A program made the position numbers and the translations under genes. Source: Methylomonas sp. ZR1 (GTDB lineage Bacteria; Pseudomonadota; Gammaproteobacteria; Methylococcales; Methylomonadaceae). From it: a DNA stretch of 64,000 nt. The stretch lies in contig NZ_RCST01000001.1 in the NCBI RefSeq assembly GCF_013141865.1, positions 4,836,001-4,900,000 of the forward strand, written 5' to 3'. Under the pieces are notes generated by a model. The model did not search any database and was not told the origin of the DNA. It saw only the letters and a list, made by a program, of their open reading frames with translations. This document shows positions 55,900-64,000 of the stretch, piece by piece (position 1 is the first letter of the stretch; each line of letters opens with the position of its first letter).

Positions 55900-56939
55900 T
55901 GAAAATTTTTTATGGTGTGCAAGGCACGGGCAATGGTCACATCACACGCGCACGAGTGATGGCGAAAGAACTGTATGCGGCGGGTTTTGATGTGACCTTC
56001 CAATTTACCGGCCGGCCGGCGGACAAATACTTCGATATGGAGGTGTTTAACGGTTACCAAGTCAAAACCGGCTTGACCTTTAACACCCATAACGGCCAGG
56101 TCAGTTACGTAAAAACCGCGTTGGAGGCCAGTCCGATCCGCTTTATCAGAGACATCAGCAGCCTGGACTTAAGTGCTTACGATTTGGTGATCAGCGATTT
56201 CGAACCCGTTACCGCCTGGGCCGCCAAACGGCAAAAGAAAAAAGTGCTGGGGATCGGCCATCAATATGCGTTTAGACACAAAATTCCCCGCGCCGGCGGC
56301 GATCCGATTGCCGAGCAGGTGATGAAGTATTTTGCCCCGGCGGACATCGGCATAGGTCTGCACTGGCACCATTTCGGCCAACCGATTTTGCCGCCGATTA
56401 TCGAAACCCCGGCGTTTCCGCAAAACACCCAGGCCAATAAAATATTGGTGTATTTGCCTTTCGAAGATCCGCAAGTAGTGGTTAAGCTGCTGTGCCCATT
56501 CGAAAATTTTGAGTTTCATGTGTACTCGCCGGAACCGGCGGTGTCGAAATATCCGCACATCGTTTGCAAGCAACTGTCCAGAGCAGGTTTCCAGAGGGAT
56601 TTGTACGATTGCGCCGGCATCATCAGCAATGCGGGCTTCGAATTGGCCAGCGAGTCCTTGCAATTGGGCAAGAAGATCCTGGTCAAGCCATTGCACGCGC
56701 AAATGGAGCAGATTTCCAACGCCGAAGCATTAAAGCAACTGGGCTACGGCCATACGATGTTTGATTTGGATGACGCGGTGATCGAGGACTGGCTGCACAA
56801 TCCCCATGCGGTGCATGTCACCTATCCCAATATCGCTAAAGTGATCGTGCAGTGGCTCCAGGATGGCATGCCGGCGATGGATGCGGAGTTTACTGAGCGG
56901 GTTTGGGAATCGGTCCAGGTGTTGCAGATAAAACACTAA
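55899..56939 (+). CDS. MJ1255/VC2487-type glycosyltransferase-like protein
   Basis: A 346-residue protein of a GT-B-like family related to MurG (start ATG at 55899; another ATG is one codon upstream). N-terminal FYGVQGTGNGHITRARVMA is the hallmark of the MJ1255/VC2487 family, and the C-terminal SNAGFELASESLQLGKKIL matches the nucleotide-sugar-binding site of GT-B enzymes. TGATG overlap with the PAP2 gene indicates coupling. The acceptor lipid or polymer is unknown. No membrane helix, so peripheral or cytoplasmic. Confidence 0.8.
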   Translation: MKIFYGVQGTGNGHITRARVMAKELYAAGFDVTFQFTGRPADKYFDMEVFNGYQVKTGLTFNTHNGQVSYVKTALEASPIRFIRDISSLDLSAYDLVISDFEPVTAWAAKRQKKKVLGIGHQYAFRHKIPRAGGDPIAEQVMKYFAPADIGIGLHWHHFGQPILPPIIETPAFPQNTQANKILVYLPFEDPQVVVKLLCPFENFEFHVYSPEPAVSKYPHIVCKQLSRAGFQRDLYDCAGIISNAGFELASESLQLGKKILVKPLHAQMEQISNAEALKQLGYGHTMFDLDDAVIEDWLHNPHAVHVTYPNIAKVIVQWLQDGMPAMDAEFTERVWESVQVLQIKH

Positions 56940-56946
56940 GCCGGCT

Positions 56947-57975
56947 CTAATCCTTGTCCTCGTCCGGTATCAGGCCTTTCAATTGTTGCGATAACAGCGT
57001 TTGCGCGCCGGTGGTCACTATTTCTTCGCCGGGCCGCAAATCGCCGGCGACGAAATAACCTTGGCTATTGCTGCTGTATTGCTTGAGCGCTCGGCGGCTG
57101 AAATGCTCCGCATCGGTTTTGATAAACACAAAAGCCTGACCCAGATGCCAGACCAAGGCCGGTTGCGGGATATTGACGCCGCTACTGGCTTGGCCGCCCT
57201 CTGGAATCCAGGCGGTAATATGGGTGCCGAAGGGCAGGCGGCAGTCCGCGCATTTGAAAAAATAACGCGGGCCTTGCGACACAGGGTCGACTTGCGGCGA
57301 GGCGGAAATCAGCGCGGCGGGCAAGGCGGCTTGGCGCTGGCCGCGTTCGTGGATATGAATAAGTTTGACGCCGGGATCGAGCCGGCTATTCGCGGGCAGG
57401 GTGATTTGCAGTAACTGGGCGCGATGTTCCAGCAGTTGCATGGCGTTTTTATCCTGAGCATGGGTAAACCAGTTGCTCAGGGTGTCGCCCCACACTAGGC
57501 GGCTGTTGGCTGCTATGAGTTGCTGCTGATAGCTGTTGGCAGCCAGATTGGCTTTGTCCGCCTGCCAGATAGCTTGCTGTTCCTGCAAGCGGCGGGTGGA
57601 AACGATGTCCTGTTGATGCAGGTCGCGGGTGCGGTTCAGGTTTTGCGCCGCTTCGCTGTAACGGGCTTGGGCGCTGTCTTGCTGGGCGCTGGCGGCCAGG
57701 AATTGCTGGCGGATGCTCAGCAGTGGTTCCGGATTGACCACCGTGCCGTAAGCGGCAAATTCGGGCGTTTGTTTAACCACTACCAGTGTTTGGGTTTGAA
57801 TGCCGGCCCGCTTTTGCGCGGCGCTGTTCAGCTGTAACACGTCGCCGGCGGCGTTGCCGTCGGCCGGTTTAGTTCGGTCGGTGCTTGCGGGGGCGTCGTC
57901 ATCGTCCGCCCTGGCGGCGGTCGGAGTCAGGCTAACAAAGCCAAGCCAGCCTGCTAGGAAAAGTGCTATGCGCAT
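56947..57975 (-). CDS. RND/HlyD-type membrane fusion protein, no pump gene nearby
   Basis: A 342-residue periplasmic adaptor with a signal peptide (ALFLAGWLGFVSLTPTAARA), an Asp-rich start of the mature part, a beta-barrel segment and coiled-coil hairpin (about 100-170: QQDSAQARYSEAAQN and STRRLQEQQAIW), then a C-terminal barrel and membrane-proximal domain. It resembles efflux adaptors of heavy-metal or CzcB/CusB type. A CADC motif is in the second half. No RND pump or outer-membrane factor is adjacent: downstream is the convergent glycosyltransferase, upstream the divergent gcvH. Confidence 0.75.
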   Translation of the reverse strand: MRIALFLAGWLGFVSLTPTAARADDDDAPASTDRTKPADGNAAGDVLQLNSAAQKRAGIQTQTLVVVKQTPEFAAYGTVVNPEPLLSIRQQFLAASAQQDSAQARYSEAAQNLNRTRDLHQQDIVSTRRLQEQQAIWQADKANLAANSYQQQLIAANSRLVWGDTLSNWFTHAQDKNAMQLLEHRAQLLQITLPANSRLDPGVKLIHIHERGQRQAALPAALISASPQVDPVSQGPRYFFKCADCRLPFGTHITAWIPEGGQASSGVNIPQPALVWHLGQAFVFIKTDAEHFSRRALKQYSSNSQGYFVAGDLRPGEEIVTTGAQTLLSQQLKGLIPDEDKD

Positions 57976-58141
57976 GAATTTTGTTGAATGTAGTTTGACG
58001 TCTTAATGGCCGAACTTGTTGTAAGTGCTTCCCATAGAGTCGGGATTATAAAGTTTGGGCTGGCGTCTGTAATTTTTTGTTGTGTTAAAAAAATAGCCGG
58101 TTATCCTTTCGGATTACTGTGACGGCTTGAGGGAAATGCAA

Positions 58142-58525
58142 ATGAGTGAAACACCTGAAAATTTGAAATATGCGCAAACCCATGAATGGGCCAAGCTGGA
58201 AGACGGCAATCTGGTGCGCGTCGGTATCACCGACTTCGCGCAGTCCGAATTGGGCGACATCGTTTTTATCGGCTTGCCGGATGTCGGCCGGGTCGTAAAA
58301 GCGGGCGAACAACTGGCGGTGGTGGAATCGGTCAAAACAGCTTCCGATTTGTTCAGCCCGGTCAGCGGCAGCGTGGTTGAAGTTAACGAAGCGGTGACAG
58401 ACGAGCCGGAGTTGGTAAACGACGGCGCGTATCAAACCTGGCTGTTTTGCATCAAAGCCGATAACCCGGCGGAACTGGAACAATTAATGGATGCCGATGG
58501 TTATCGGACCCTGATCGAGGAGTAG
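58142..58525 (+). CDS. gcvH: Glycine cleavage system H protein
   Basis: The lipoate-bearing carrier of the glycine cleavage system. The protein (127 residues from the ATG at 58142) has Lys65 in VVESVKTASD as lipoyl attachment site and the GITDFAQSELGDIVF segment typical of GcvH. GAGG lies upstream. gcvT and gcvP are not adjacent; the next gene is dgkA ten bases on. No glycine riboswitch was recognised in the 166 bases upstream. Confidence 0.94.
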   Translation: MSETPENLKYAQTHEWAKLEDGNLVRVGITDFAQSELGDIVFIGLPDVGRVVKAGEQLAVVESVKTASDLFSPVSGSVVEVNEAVTDEPELVNDGAYQTWLFCIKADNPAELEQLMDADGYRTLIEE

Positions 58526-58534
58526 GAATAAGTA

Positions 58535-58894
58535 ATGGCAAATCAAAATGCAAAGGGACTTAAGCGGCTGATTAACGCCTGCTTTTTTTCGGTCGCCGGC
58601 TTTAAGGCTACCTGGCAGCACGAGGAAGCGTTTCGTCAGGAAGTGGCCTTGTTCGTGGTCACAACGCCGCTGGCGATCTGGCTGGGGCAAACCGCTATCG
58701 AAAAAGTCTTGTTAATCGGCAGCGTGGTTTTGGTGTTGCTGGTGGAGTTGCTGAATTCCGCGGTAGAAGCGGTCGTGGACAGGGTCGGTTTCGAGCATCA
58801 CGAGTTATCCGGACGCGCCAAGGACATAGGCTCGGCGGCAGTCATGTTGTCCTTGATTTGGGCCGGCGTGACCTGGGCGTTGATTCTTTTGTAA
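58535..58894 (+). CDS. dgkA: Diacylglycerol kinase
   Basis: Membrane enzyme that phosphorylates diacylglycerol to phosphatidic acid. 119 residues, three helices; the signature LVELLNSAVEAVVDR (Glu residues bind Mg-ATP) and GRAKDIGSAAV are clear. It lies ten bases after gcvH and probably shares its transcript. Confidence 0.93.
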   Translation: MANQNAKGLKRLINACFFSVAGFKATWQHEEAFRQEVALFVVTTPLAIWLGQTAIEKVLLIGSVVLVLLVELLNSAVEAVVDRVGFEHHELSGRAKDIGSAAVMLSLIWAGVTWALILL

Positions 58895-58997
58895 GGGATA
58901 AAGGCAAGGAGAGCGGCTGATTTTGTCGCTTTCGTCTTGTGCCTGTTTCAAACATCCGTTACCTTAAGGCGGCTAAAATCGTCAAACAAGGATAATA

Positions 58998-59930
58998 ATG
59001 AGTGCATTGATCTGTGGCTCCATGGCCTACGACACCATCATGGTGTTTCACGACAAATTTAAACATCACATCCTCCCCGAGAAAGTACACATGCTTAACG
59101 TGTCTTTCCTGGTGCCGGCCTTGCGCCGCGAATACGGCGGTTGCGCCGGTAACATTGCTTATAACCTGAAATTGTTGCAGGAAGAGCCGTCTATCATGGC
59201 GACCGTCGGCCACGATTTCGAACCCTACGCGCAATGGCTGAGCCAATGCGGCATTTCCAGCCGTTATATCAAGGTGCTGGACGATCATTACACCGGTCAA
59301 GCCTATATCACCACCGATGTAGACGATAACCAAATTACCGCTTTCCATCCCGGTGCCATGAGTTTTTCGCATTTAAATACCGTGCCGTCTGACTCGGGCA
59401 TTACCATTGGTATCGTCTCCCCGGACGGTAAGCAAGGCATGCAAGAGCACGCCCAGCAATTCGCCGAGCAAGGCATTCCGTTTATTTTCGATCCCGGCCA
59501 AGGCATGCCGATGTTTGATGGCGAAGAATTGTTGGAGTTCCTGGAACTGGCTAATTACGCCACCTTTAACGACTATGAGTCGGAGTTGATGCAGCAGCGC
59601 ACAGGCCTGACGTTGGAGCAAATTGCCGAAAAAGTCGACGCCTTGATCATCACCTTGGGCGGTAACGGTTCCAAGGTATACACGCGCGGCGAAGTGATCG
59701 ATATTCCGCCCGCCAAGCCCAAACAACTGCTGGACCCCACCGGCTGCGGAGACGCTTATCGGGCTGGTCTGCTGTATGGTCTGATCAACGATTACGATTG
59801 GGATGTTACCGGGCGGATTGCTTCACTGTTGGGCGCGATCAAAATTGAGCACAATGGCACCCAGAACCACACCTTCACGATGGCGGAGTTCAAAAAACGC
59901 TATCAGGATACCTTCGGTTCGACATTTTGA
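58998..59930 (+). CDS. PfkB-family kinase, adenosine-kinase-like
   Basis: A 310-residue sugar/nucleoside kinase. The N-terminal REYGGCAGNIAYNL and the C-terminal DPTGCGDAYRAG (anion hole and catalytic Asp) are PfkB signatures 1 and 2. The overall sequence (MSALICGSMAYDTI) is close to bacterial adenosine-kinase-like proteins. AAGGA precedes the ATG. The stop overlaps the mazG start by four bases, so both are translated from one mRNA; a nucleoside kinase beside a nucleotide pyrophosphohydrolase would suit purine salvage and cleaning. Confidence 0.85.
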   Translation: MSALICGSMAYDTIMVFHDKFKHHILPEKVHMLNVSFLVPALRREYGGCAGNIAYNLKLLQEEPSIMATVGHDFEPYAQWLSQCGISSRYIKVLDDHYTGQAYITTDVDDNQITAFHPGAMSFSHLNTVPSDSGITIGIVSPDGKQGMQEHAQQFAEQGIPFIFDPGQGMPMFDGEELLEFLELANYATFNDYESELMQQRTGLTLEQIAEKVDALIITLGGNGSKVYTRGEVIDIPPAKPKQLLDPTGCGDAYRAGLLYGLINDYDWDVTGRIASLLGAIKIEHNGTQNHTFTMAEFKKRYQDTFGSTF

Positions 59931-60742
59931 GTTTGACGAAAACCCAGGAATTGCTGGCGTTGATGGCCCGCTTGCGCGACCCGGAGAGGGGTTGCGCCTG
60001 GGACGTCAAGCAGGATTTCCATAGCCTGATTCCCTACACCATCGAAGAAGCTTACGAGGTGGCCGACGCCATCGAACGTAACGATTTCGACGATTTACGT
60101 GGCGAATTGGGTGACCTGTTGCTGCAAGTCGTGTTTCACTCGCAAATTGCCGATGAGCGCGGTTTGTTCGATTTCGAGCAAGTCGCGGCGGCAATTAGCG
60201 AAAAGCTGGTGAGTCGGCATCCGCATGTGTTTGCCGAGGTTAAATTCGATACCGATGAGCAGCGCCAGCAAGCCTGGGACGAGGCCAAAGCGCAAGAACG
60301 CCGTTTGAAACAGCCTGCGCAGCACACCGAAAGTGTGTTGGCCGGCGTCGCGCAAAGCCTGCCGGCGCTAGTGCAATGCGAGAAAATCCAAAATCGTGCC
60401 GCTAGCCACGGTTTCGATTGGCCGGAAACCGAGCCGGTATTCGACAAAGTGCGCGAGGAGTTGCAGGAAGTCCACGAAGCTTGGCAGTCCGGCGATCAAG
60501 CCCATATCCAGGAGGAAATCGGCGATTTGTTGTTGGTGGTCGTCAATCTGGCTCGGCACCTGAAAGTCAATCCGGAAATCGCCTTGCGCGAAGCCACTAA
60601 AAAATTCACCCGCCGCTTCAATTACATCGAAAAGCAAGTGGAAGCCTCCGGTCGCGAGCTGCGCGATTGCGAATTGGCGGAACTGGACGGCTTATGGGAT
60701 GAAGCCAAACGTCACTTAAAGCAATTGCAGCCCCATGGCTAG
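59927..60742 (+). CDS. mazG: Nucleoside triphosphate pyrophosphohydrolase MazG
   Basis: Cleaves NTPs to NMP and pyrophosphate. 271 residues with two MazG domains, each with the EExxE metal-binding helix: TIEEAYEVADAIE near residue 38 and REELQEVHEAWQSGDQAHIQEEIGD near 170. The start is a TTG at 59927 overlapping the PfkB stop; a second TTG lies two codons later. It overlaps the next gene by eight bases. Confidence 0.93.
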   Translation: MSLTKTQELLALMARLRDPERGCAWDVKQDFHSLIPYTIEEAYEVADAIERNDFDDLRGELGDLLLQVVFHSQIADERGLFDFEQVAAAISEKLVSRHPHVFAEVKFDTDEQRQQAWDEAKAQERRLKQPAQHTESVLAGVAQSLPALVQCEKIQNRAASHGFDWPETEPVFDKVREELQEVHEAWQSGDQAHIQEEIGDLLLVVVNLARHLKVNPEIALREATKKFTRRFNYIEKQVEASGRELRDCELAELDGLWDEAKRHLKQLQPHG

Positions 60743-61220
60743 TCGGCGTAGTAGTGATTCCAGTCGCCCGATATACCTGGCGTGTTATTTGAGTTTGCTT
60801 TTTAGCGTTTGGGCATACAGTGAAACAGCCGCGGCCGAATTATTGGGCACAATCTCAGACGACACCGCGCCTATTGTTAGGCCGCTAGAACCTAAAACCG
60901 GTAAAAACGAAGACCGGAAAATTATCTATCGAGTCATTTGCTCACCTGAAGATCAAGACTTGCCGGACTGCGACCGGGCAGCCGTTGATGACGGCAGCGA
61001 CGCTGCCATATTGCCGATGCCGGATTTGCCGCCGGATAGCGCGGATCTGGCAGAGCAGTCTGCGCAAACTGACGCCGCGAAAGTGACAGCGGAGGAAAAT
61101 CCACGGAAATCCGCGCATAAAAAAGTCGCCAAGTCCGCAAAAAAGACTGCTACAAAAAAGACTGCTACAAAAAAGGCGGCAGCCAAAAAGTCGGATAGCA
61201 AGAAAAAGCCACACAAATAG
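60735..61220 (+). CDS. Exported protein with lysine/alanine-rich tail
   Basis: A 161-residue protein. A hydrophobic stretch at about 13-35 ([21 protein letters not shown]) is a signal peptide or anchor, then an acidic middle with three cysteines, then from about residue 118 a histone-H1-like tail of repeated KKTATKK, KKAAAKK and KKP units. The overlap with mazG indicates co-transcription. Function unknown; the basic tail could bind DNA, RNA, teichoic-like or other polyanions. The direct repeat ACTGCTACAAAAAAG occurs twice in the DNA of the tail (61144-61172). Confidence 0.7.
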   Translation: MASRRSSDSSRPIYLACYLSLLFSVWAYSETAAAELLGTISDDTAPIVRPLEPKTGKNEDRKIIYRVICSPEDQDLPDCDRAAVDDGSDAAILPMPDLPPDSADLAEQSAQTDAAKVTAEENPRKSAHKKVAKSAKKTATKKTATKKAAAKKSDSKKKPHK

Positions 61221-61324
61221 AGCGTGGACGACCGCAGCAAAGCCCATGGTCTGATTTTGCCGCAAGCGGAACTGCTGGCCCGGTATACGGTCGAGTGGTT
61301 CTAAACTTTTCACGAGGCGTCCCC

Positions 61325-62254
61325 ATGAAACTTCCCGGCATCCCCGCAATTCCCGCTTCCGAAATCACGCCGCGCGAGCTGTTTTACCAGCGCCGGCATT
61401 TCATGCAGTTGGCGCTTGGCGGATCTGCCGCTTTGCTGGCAGGATCTGCTGTTGGCGGAGAAAAACTGGCAAGCAGTCTCTCCGAAGCTTACGGCTTGAC
61501 CGATAAACTGACGCCTTTGGAAGATGTCAGCCAATACAATAATTTTTACGAATTCGACACCAGCAAGGAAGGTCCGGCCAAAATGGCCGGCCGTCTGACA
61601 ACCCGGCCCTGGACGGTAAGTGTCGAAGGCGAGGTCCGCAAACCCAAACAATTTGCCATCGAAGATTTGCTGAAATTGGCACCGATGCAGGAGCGCATTT
61701 ATCGCCTGCGTTGCGTGGAGGCCTGGTCGATGGTGATTCCCTGGTTGGGTTATCCCTTAGCGGAGCTGTTGAAACAAGTGGAACCGACCAGCGAGGCGCG
61801 TTATGTGGAATTCGTCAGCTTGCACGACCCCGAGCAAATGCCCGGCCAGCGGCGGGCGGTATTGGAATGGCCGTATCGCGAAGGCCTGCGGATCGATGAA
61901 GCCATGCATCCCTTGGCTTTGCTGACTTTTGGTTTGTACGGCGAAGTCTTGCCCAATCAAAATGGCGCACCGGTGCGTATTGTCGTGCCGTGGAAATACG
62001 GTTTCAAAAGCGCCAAATCCATCGTCAAGATTCGTTTGGTCAAACAGCAGCCCACGACCAGTTGGATGCAAGCCGGTCCAAATGAATACGGCTTTTATGC
62101 CAACGTCAACCCGGCAGTCGATCACCCCCGCTGGAGCCAAGCCAAGGAACGCCGCTTGGGCGACTTTCTAAAACGGCCGACCTTGCCGTTCAACGGCTAT
62201 GCCGAGCAAGTAGCCGGTTTGTATACCGGGATGGATTTGACTAAAAACTTTTAA
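61325..62254 (+). CDS. msrP: Methionine sulfoxide reductase catalytic subunit MsrP
   Basis: Periplasmic molybdenum enzyme repairing oxidised methionines. From the ATG at 61325 (GAGG before it) it has 309 residues with a Tat signal ([13 protein letters not shown]) and a hydrophobic h-region. The molybdopterin Cys130 lies in [11 protein letters not shown], and [11 protein letters not shown] is conserved. It is followed after two bases by msrQ, the membrane partner. Confidence 0.95.
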   Translation: MKLPGIPAIPASEITPRELFYQRRHFMQLALGGSAALLAGSAVGGEKLASSLSEAYGLTDKLTPLEDVSQYNNFYEFDTSKEGPAKMAGRLTTRPWTVSVEGEVRKPKQFAIEDLLKLAPMQERIYRLRCVEAWSMVIPWLGYPLAELLKQVEPTSEARYVEFVSLHDPEQMPGQRRAVLEWPYREGLRIDEAMHPLALLTFGLYGEVLPNQNGAPVRIVVPWKYGFKSAKSIVKIRLVKQQPTTSWMQAGPNEYGFYANVNPAVDHPRWSQAKERRLGDFLKRPTLPFNGYAEQVAGLYTGMDLTKNF

Positions 62255-62256
62255 CT

Positions 62257-62889
62257 ATGAATTGGAAAGCGCTTGACGATAGTCACCTGCGGAGTCTAAA
62301 ACCGCTGGTGTTTTTGGCGGCTTTGCTGCCCCTGGGGTTATTGCTGACGGCGGCCTGGCAAGACCAATTGGGTGCTAATCCCATCGAAAAAATCACCCAC
62401 AATACCGGTTATTGGACCTTGACGTTTTTGTTGATCAGTCTGGGTGTCACGCCGCTACGGCAGCTAAGCGGCGCAAACTGGTTGGTCCGGCTCAGGCGGA
62501 TGCTGGGCTTGTTTGCATTTTTTTATGCTTGCCTGCATTTTTCGACGTATTTGGTTTTGGACCAGTTTTTCGATTGGTCGGCTATTGCTAAAGACATCCT
62601 GAAACGTCCTTACATTACTGTTGGTTTTGCGGCGTTTTTGCTGCTGATTCCGCTGGCGGTAACCTCTACCAACGCCATGCAGCGCCGGCTCGGCGGCAAA
62701 AACTGGAAACGCTTGCACGGTTTGGTTTACCCGATTGCCGTTGCCGGCGTGGTGCATTTTGCCTGGCTGGTCAAAAAAGATCTGAGCCGGCCCTTGCTGT
62801 TCGGCGGCATACTGGTTTTGTTACTGGTTTTACGCTGGTTTTATAAAATTAAATCGGCCCGTTTACGTCGATCTTATTCGTCGATTTAG
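62257..62889 (+). CDS. msrQ: Heme-binding membrane subunit MsrQ
   Basis: Six-helix b-type cytochrome that passes electrons from the respiratory chain to MsrP. The 210-residue protein shows the ferric-reductase-like pattern: HNTGYWTLTFLLISLGVTP, FYACLHFSTY (heme His), LHGLVYPIAVAGVVHFAWLV (heme His). It is cotranscribed with msrP. Confidence 0.94.
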   Translation: MNWKALDDSHLRSLKPLVFLAALLPLGLLLTAAWQDQLGANPIEKITHNTGYWTLTFLLISLGVTPLRQLSGANWLVRLRRMLGLFAFFYACLHFSTYLVLDQFFDWSAIAKDILKRPYITVGFAAFLLLIPLAVTSTNAMQRRLGGKNWKRLHGLVYPIAVAGVVHFAWLVKKDLSRPLLFGGILVLLLVLRWFYKIKSARLRRSYSSI

Positions 62890-62930
62890 GCTAGGCTTAC
62901 ACGTTTTACGATTTGCAAAGGGATGCTCAG

Positions 62931-63446
62931 TTGCAAACCATCAGACCCAATGTCATCGATTTTGAAGCCTCCGGGTTTGGCTTCGATAGTTATCCTATCG
63001 AAGTGGGCGTGGTATTGGGAAACGGGCAGAAATATTGCGCGCTGATCAAGCCGGCCAGCGATTGGACTCATTGGGATGCGCAGGCTGAGCGTGTACATGG
63101 CCTCAGTCGGGAGATCTTAATCAATTGTGGAAAACCCGTCGCTCTGGTGGCCAGCGAATTGAATGATTTTTTAGCCGGTAAAACGGTGTATAGCGATGGC
63201 TGGGTGGTCGATAAACCGTGGCTATCTCGCTTGTTCTTTCGCTGCGGCGTACAGCCGGGTTTTTATCTGAGCGCGTTGGAAATGATATTAAAAGAAGCGC
63301 AAATGGATATCTGGAGCCAAACCAAACGGCAGGTGATTCAGGATATGGCCTTGATGCGGCATCGAGCCAGTACCGATGCCTTAATCATTCAGGAAACCTA
63401 TGCCCGTACTCGGCAATTGATCAGCGGTGGCTTAGCGCTGGCTTGA
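62931..63446 (+). CDS. DEDDh 3'-5' exonuclease-like protein (RNase T superfamily)
   Basis: A short exonuclease-fold protein, 171 residues if begun at the TTG at 62931, which has AAGGGA at a good distance; a TTG 18 bases upstream is also in frame. The acidic residues appear as VIDFEASG (motif I), SDGWVVDKPW (motif II) and HRASTDALI (motif III, DEDDh). Substrate, RNA or DNA ends, unknown. It follows msrQ by about 40 bases. Confidence 0.8.
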   Translation: MQTIRPNVIDFEASGFGFDSYPIEVGVVLGNGQKYCALIKPASDWTHWDAQAERVHGLSREILINCGKPVALVASELNDFLAGKTVYSDGWVVDKPWLSRLFFRCGVQPGFYLSALEMILKEAQMDIWSQTKRQVIQDMALMRHRASTDALIIQETYARTRQLISGGLALA

Positions 63447-63455
63447 TCTTGGATT

Positions 63456-63475
63456 GATGGCGAAAACTCGCCATC
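63456..63475 (+). terminator. Perfect hairpin after the exonuclease gene
   Basis: GATGGCGA-AAAC-TCGCCATC forms an eight-base perfect stem with a four-base loop ten bases after the stop codon. No T-run follows, so it may stabilise the 3' end or act with Rho. Confidence 0.45.
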
Positions 63476-63635
63476 TGGCATGTAACGAAAATGCCTAAAG
63501 TTGATAACTGGCCGTGGCCTTGATAGCCTATGCCGCCGGTCGAAGCTTAGCGGCGTATTTGGCGGAAAAGATTTAGAGCCAGGGTTGGCGCCAACCCGAT
63601 AATTATAATAAATGAGAAAATCGAGAGCTCGCATC

Positions 63636-63965
63636 ATGAAACTGGAAACCCAATTTAGCAATCAACAACTCAAACGTATCAACGTCCAGGGGATTTTGTA
63701 CATGTGTTCCTGCCCGTCGCAAGTGGGCGGACAGATCGATAGCTTGCGCAAGCTGTTCGACTATCAGGCCAATTGCTCCGAGCGCAGCGGTAGCGAGGTG
63801 CAAACCAGGGTGCATCAACGCATTGCCGAGGCCACGCAACAAGCCCATTTGATCATGGAAGAATGCCTGAAAGATGTGCTGGAGCTGGAAGGCTGGGATC
63901 CGGAAACCCTGGAAATGCCGGCCGGTCTGCGGACTTTGCTGGAACAAGAAATAGACGGCGAGTAA
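63636..63965 (+). CDS. Small conserved hypothetical protein, 109 residues
   Basis: The ATG at 63636 has GAGAG about eight bases upstream; an earlier in-frame ATG at 63612 has none. The protein is soluble and helical, with CSCPSQVGGQIDSLRKL near the N terminus (two cysteines) and an acidic C-terminal helix. No family is recognised with certainty. The window ends 35 bases after the stop, so its downstream context is not visible. Confidence 0.7.
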   Translation: MKLETQFSNQQLKRINVQGILYMCSCPSQVGGQIDSLRKLFDYQANCSERSGSEVQTRVHQRIAEATQQAHLIMEECLKDVLELEGWDPETLEMPAGLRTLLEQEIDGE

Positions 63966-64000
63966 GCCAGCACCGGTAGTTGGCAGTTCCTTTGCCAGGA

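Noticed and set aside
57976..58141. Glycine riboswitch upstream of gcvH
   Set aside because: No tandem aptamer structure and the region is too short.

Overview
The window reads as chromosomal DNA of a gammaproteobacterium, most likely a Methylococcales (Methylomonas-like) methanotroph. That assignment rests on the mix of gammaproteobacterial core genes (ffs-dnaX-ybaB-recR, aguAB, rne/rluC, orn, secF, mfd, rimO, mazG, msrPQ) and on moderate GC with codon use typical of that group. No methane-oxidation gene lies in the window, so this is inference. No rRNA, tRNA, CRISPR array or complete insertion sequence was seen. The only clear RNA gene is the 4.5S/SRP RNA at about 11126-11238.

Layout. 0-3 kb: the C-terminal end of a large protein resembling those encoded near extracellular contractile injection systems, a coupled TPR protein and an orphan. 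3.8-5.7 kb: aguA-aguB, agmatine to putrescine. 5.8-14.1 kb: rne (minus), divergent from rluC-gph-sppA, then ffs-dnaX-ybaB-recR-hinT. 14.1-20.2 kb: an unusual minus-strand operon encoding a fused 2-oxoacid dehydrogenase E1, an E2, a stand-alone acyl carrier protein, a GNAT-like acyltransferase and a polysaccharide deacetylase. 20.3-25.7 kb: rsgA and an M48 protease, then orn, a fused CrcB, serS and a truncated hemoglobin. 25.7-34.3 kb: signalling and small exported proteins (chemoreceptor, pentapeptide-repeat protein, an ApaH-like protein with eroded active site, HD-GYP phosphodiesterase, BtuF-like protein). 34.4-37.5 kb: gpmI, a decayed Uma2 gene and a bicupin protein. 37.5-39.7 kb: an accessory patch (HEPN-like protein, toxin-like protein, paired REP-like palindromes, ParE-type toxin with antitoxin). 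39.7-48.6 kb: mfd, a YcgR-like protein, gdx, tusB and dsrC-like genes, rimO, a cold-shock gene and nhaD with a structured leader. 48.9-64 kb: a 1215-residue NfnAB-like fused flavoprotein, secF without secD, trkH, a PAP2/glycosyltransferase pair, an orphan membrane-fusion protein, gcvH-dgkA, a PfkB kinase with mazG, msrP-msrQ, an RNase T-like exonuclease and a small conserved protein.

The most promising undescribed system is the E1/E2/ACP/acyltransferase/deacetylase operon at 14.8-20.2 kb. It has the parts to turn a 2-oxoacid into a carrier-bound acyl group and transfer it to an amine exposed by the deacetylase. Other points of note are an intact reading frame for a catalytically dead ApaH homologue, a seven-helix fused CrcB whose second half should be inverted, and the NfnAB-like fusion in a presumed aerobe.
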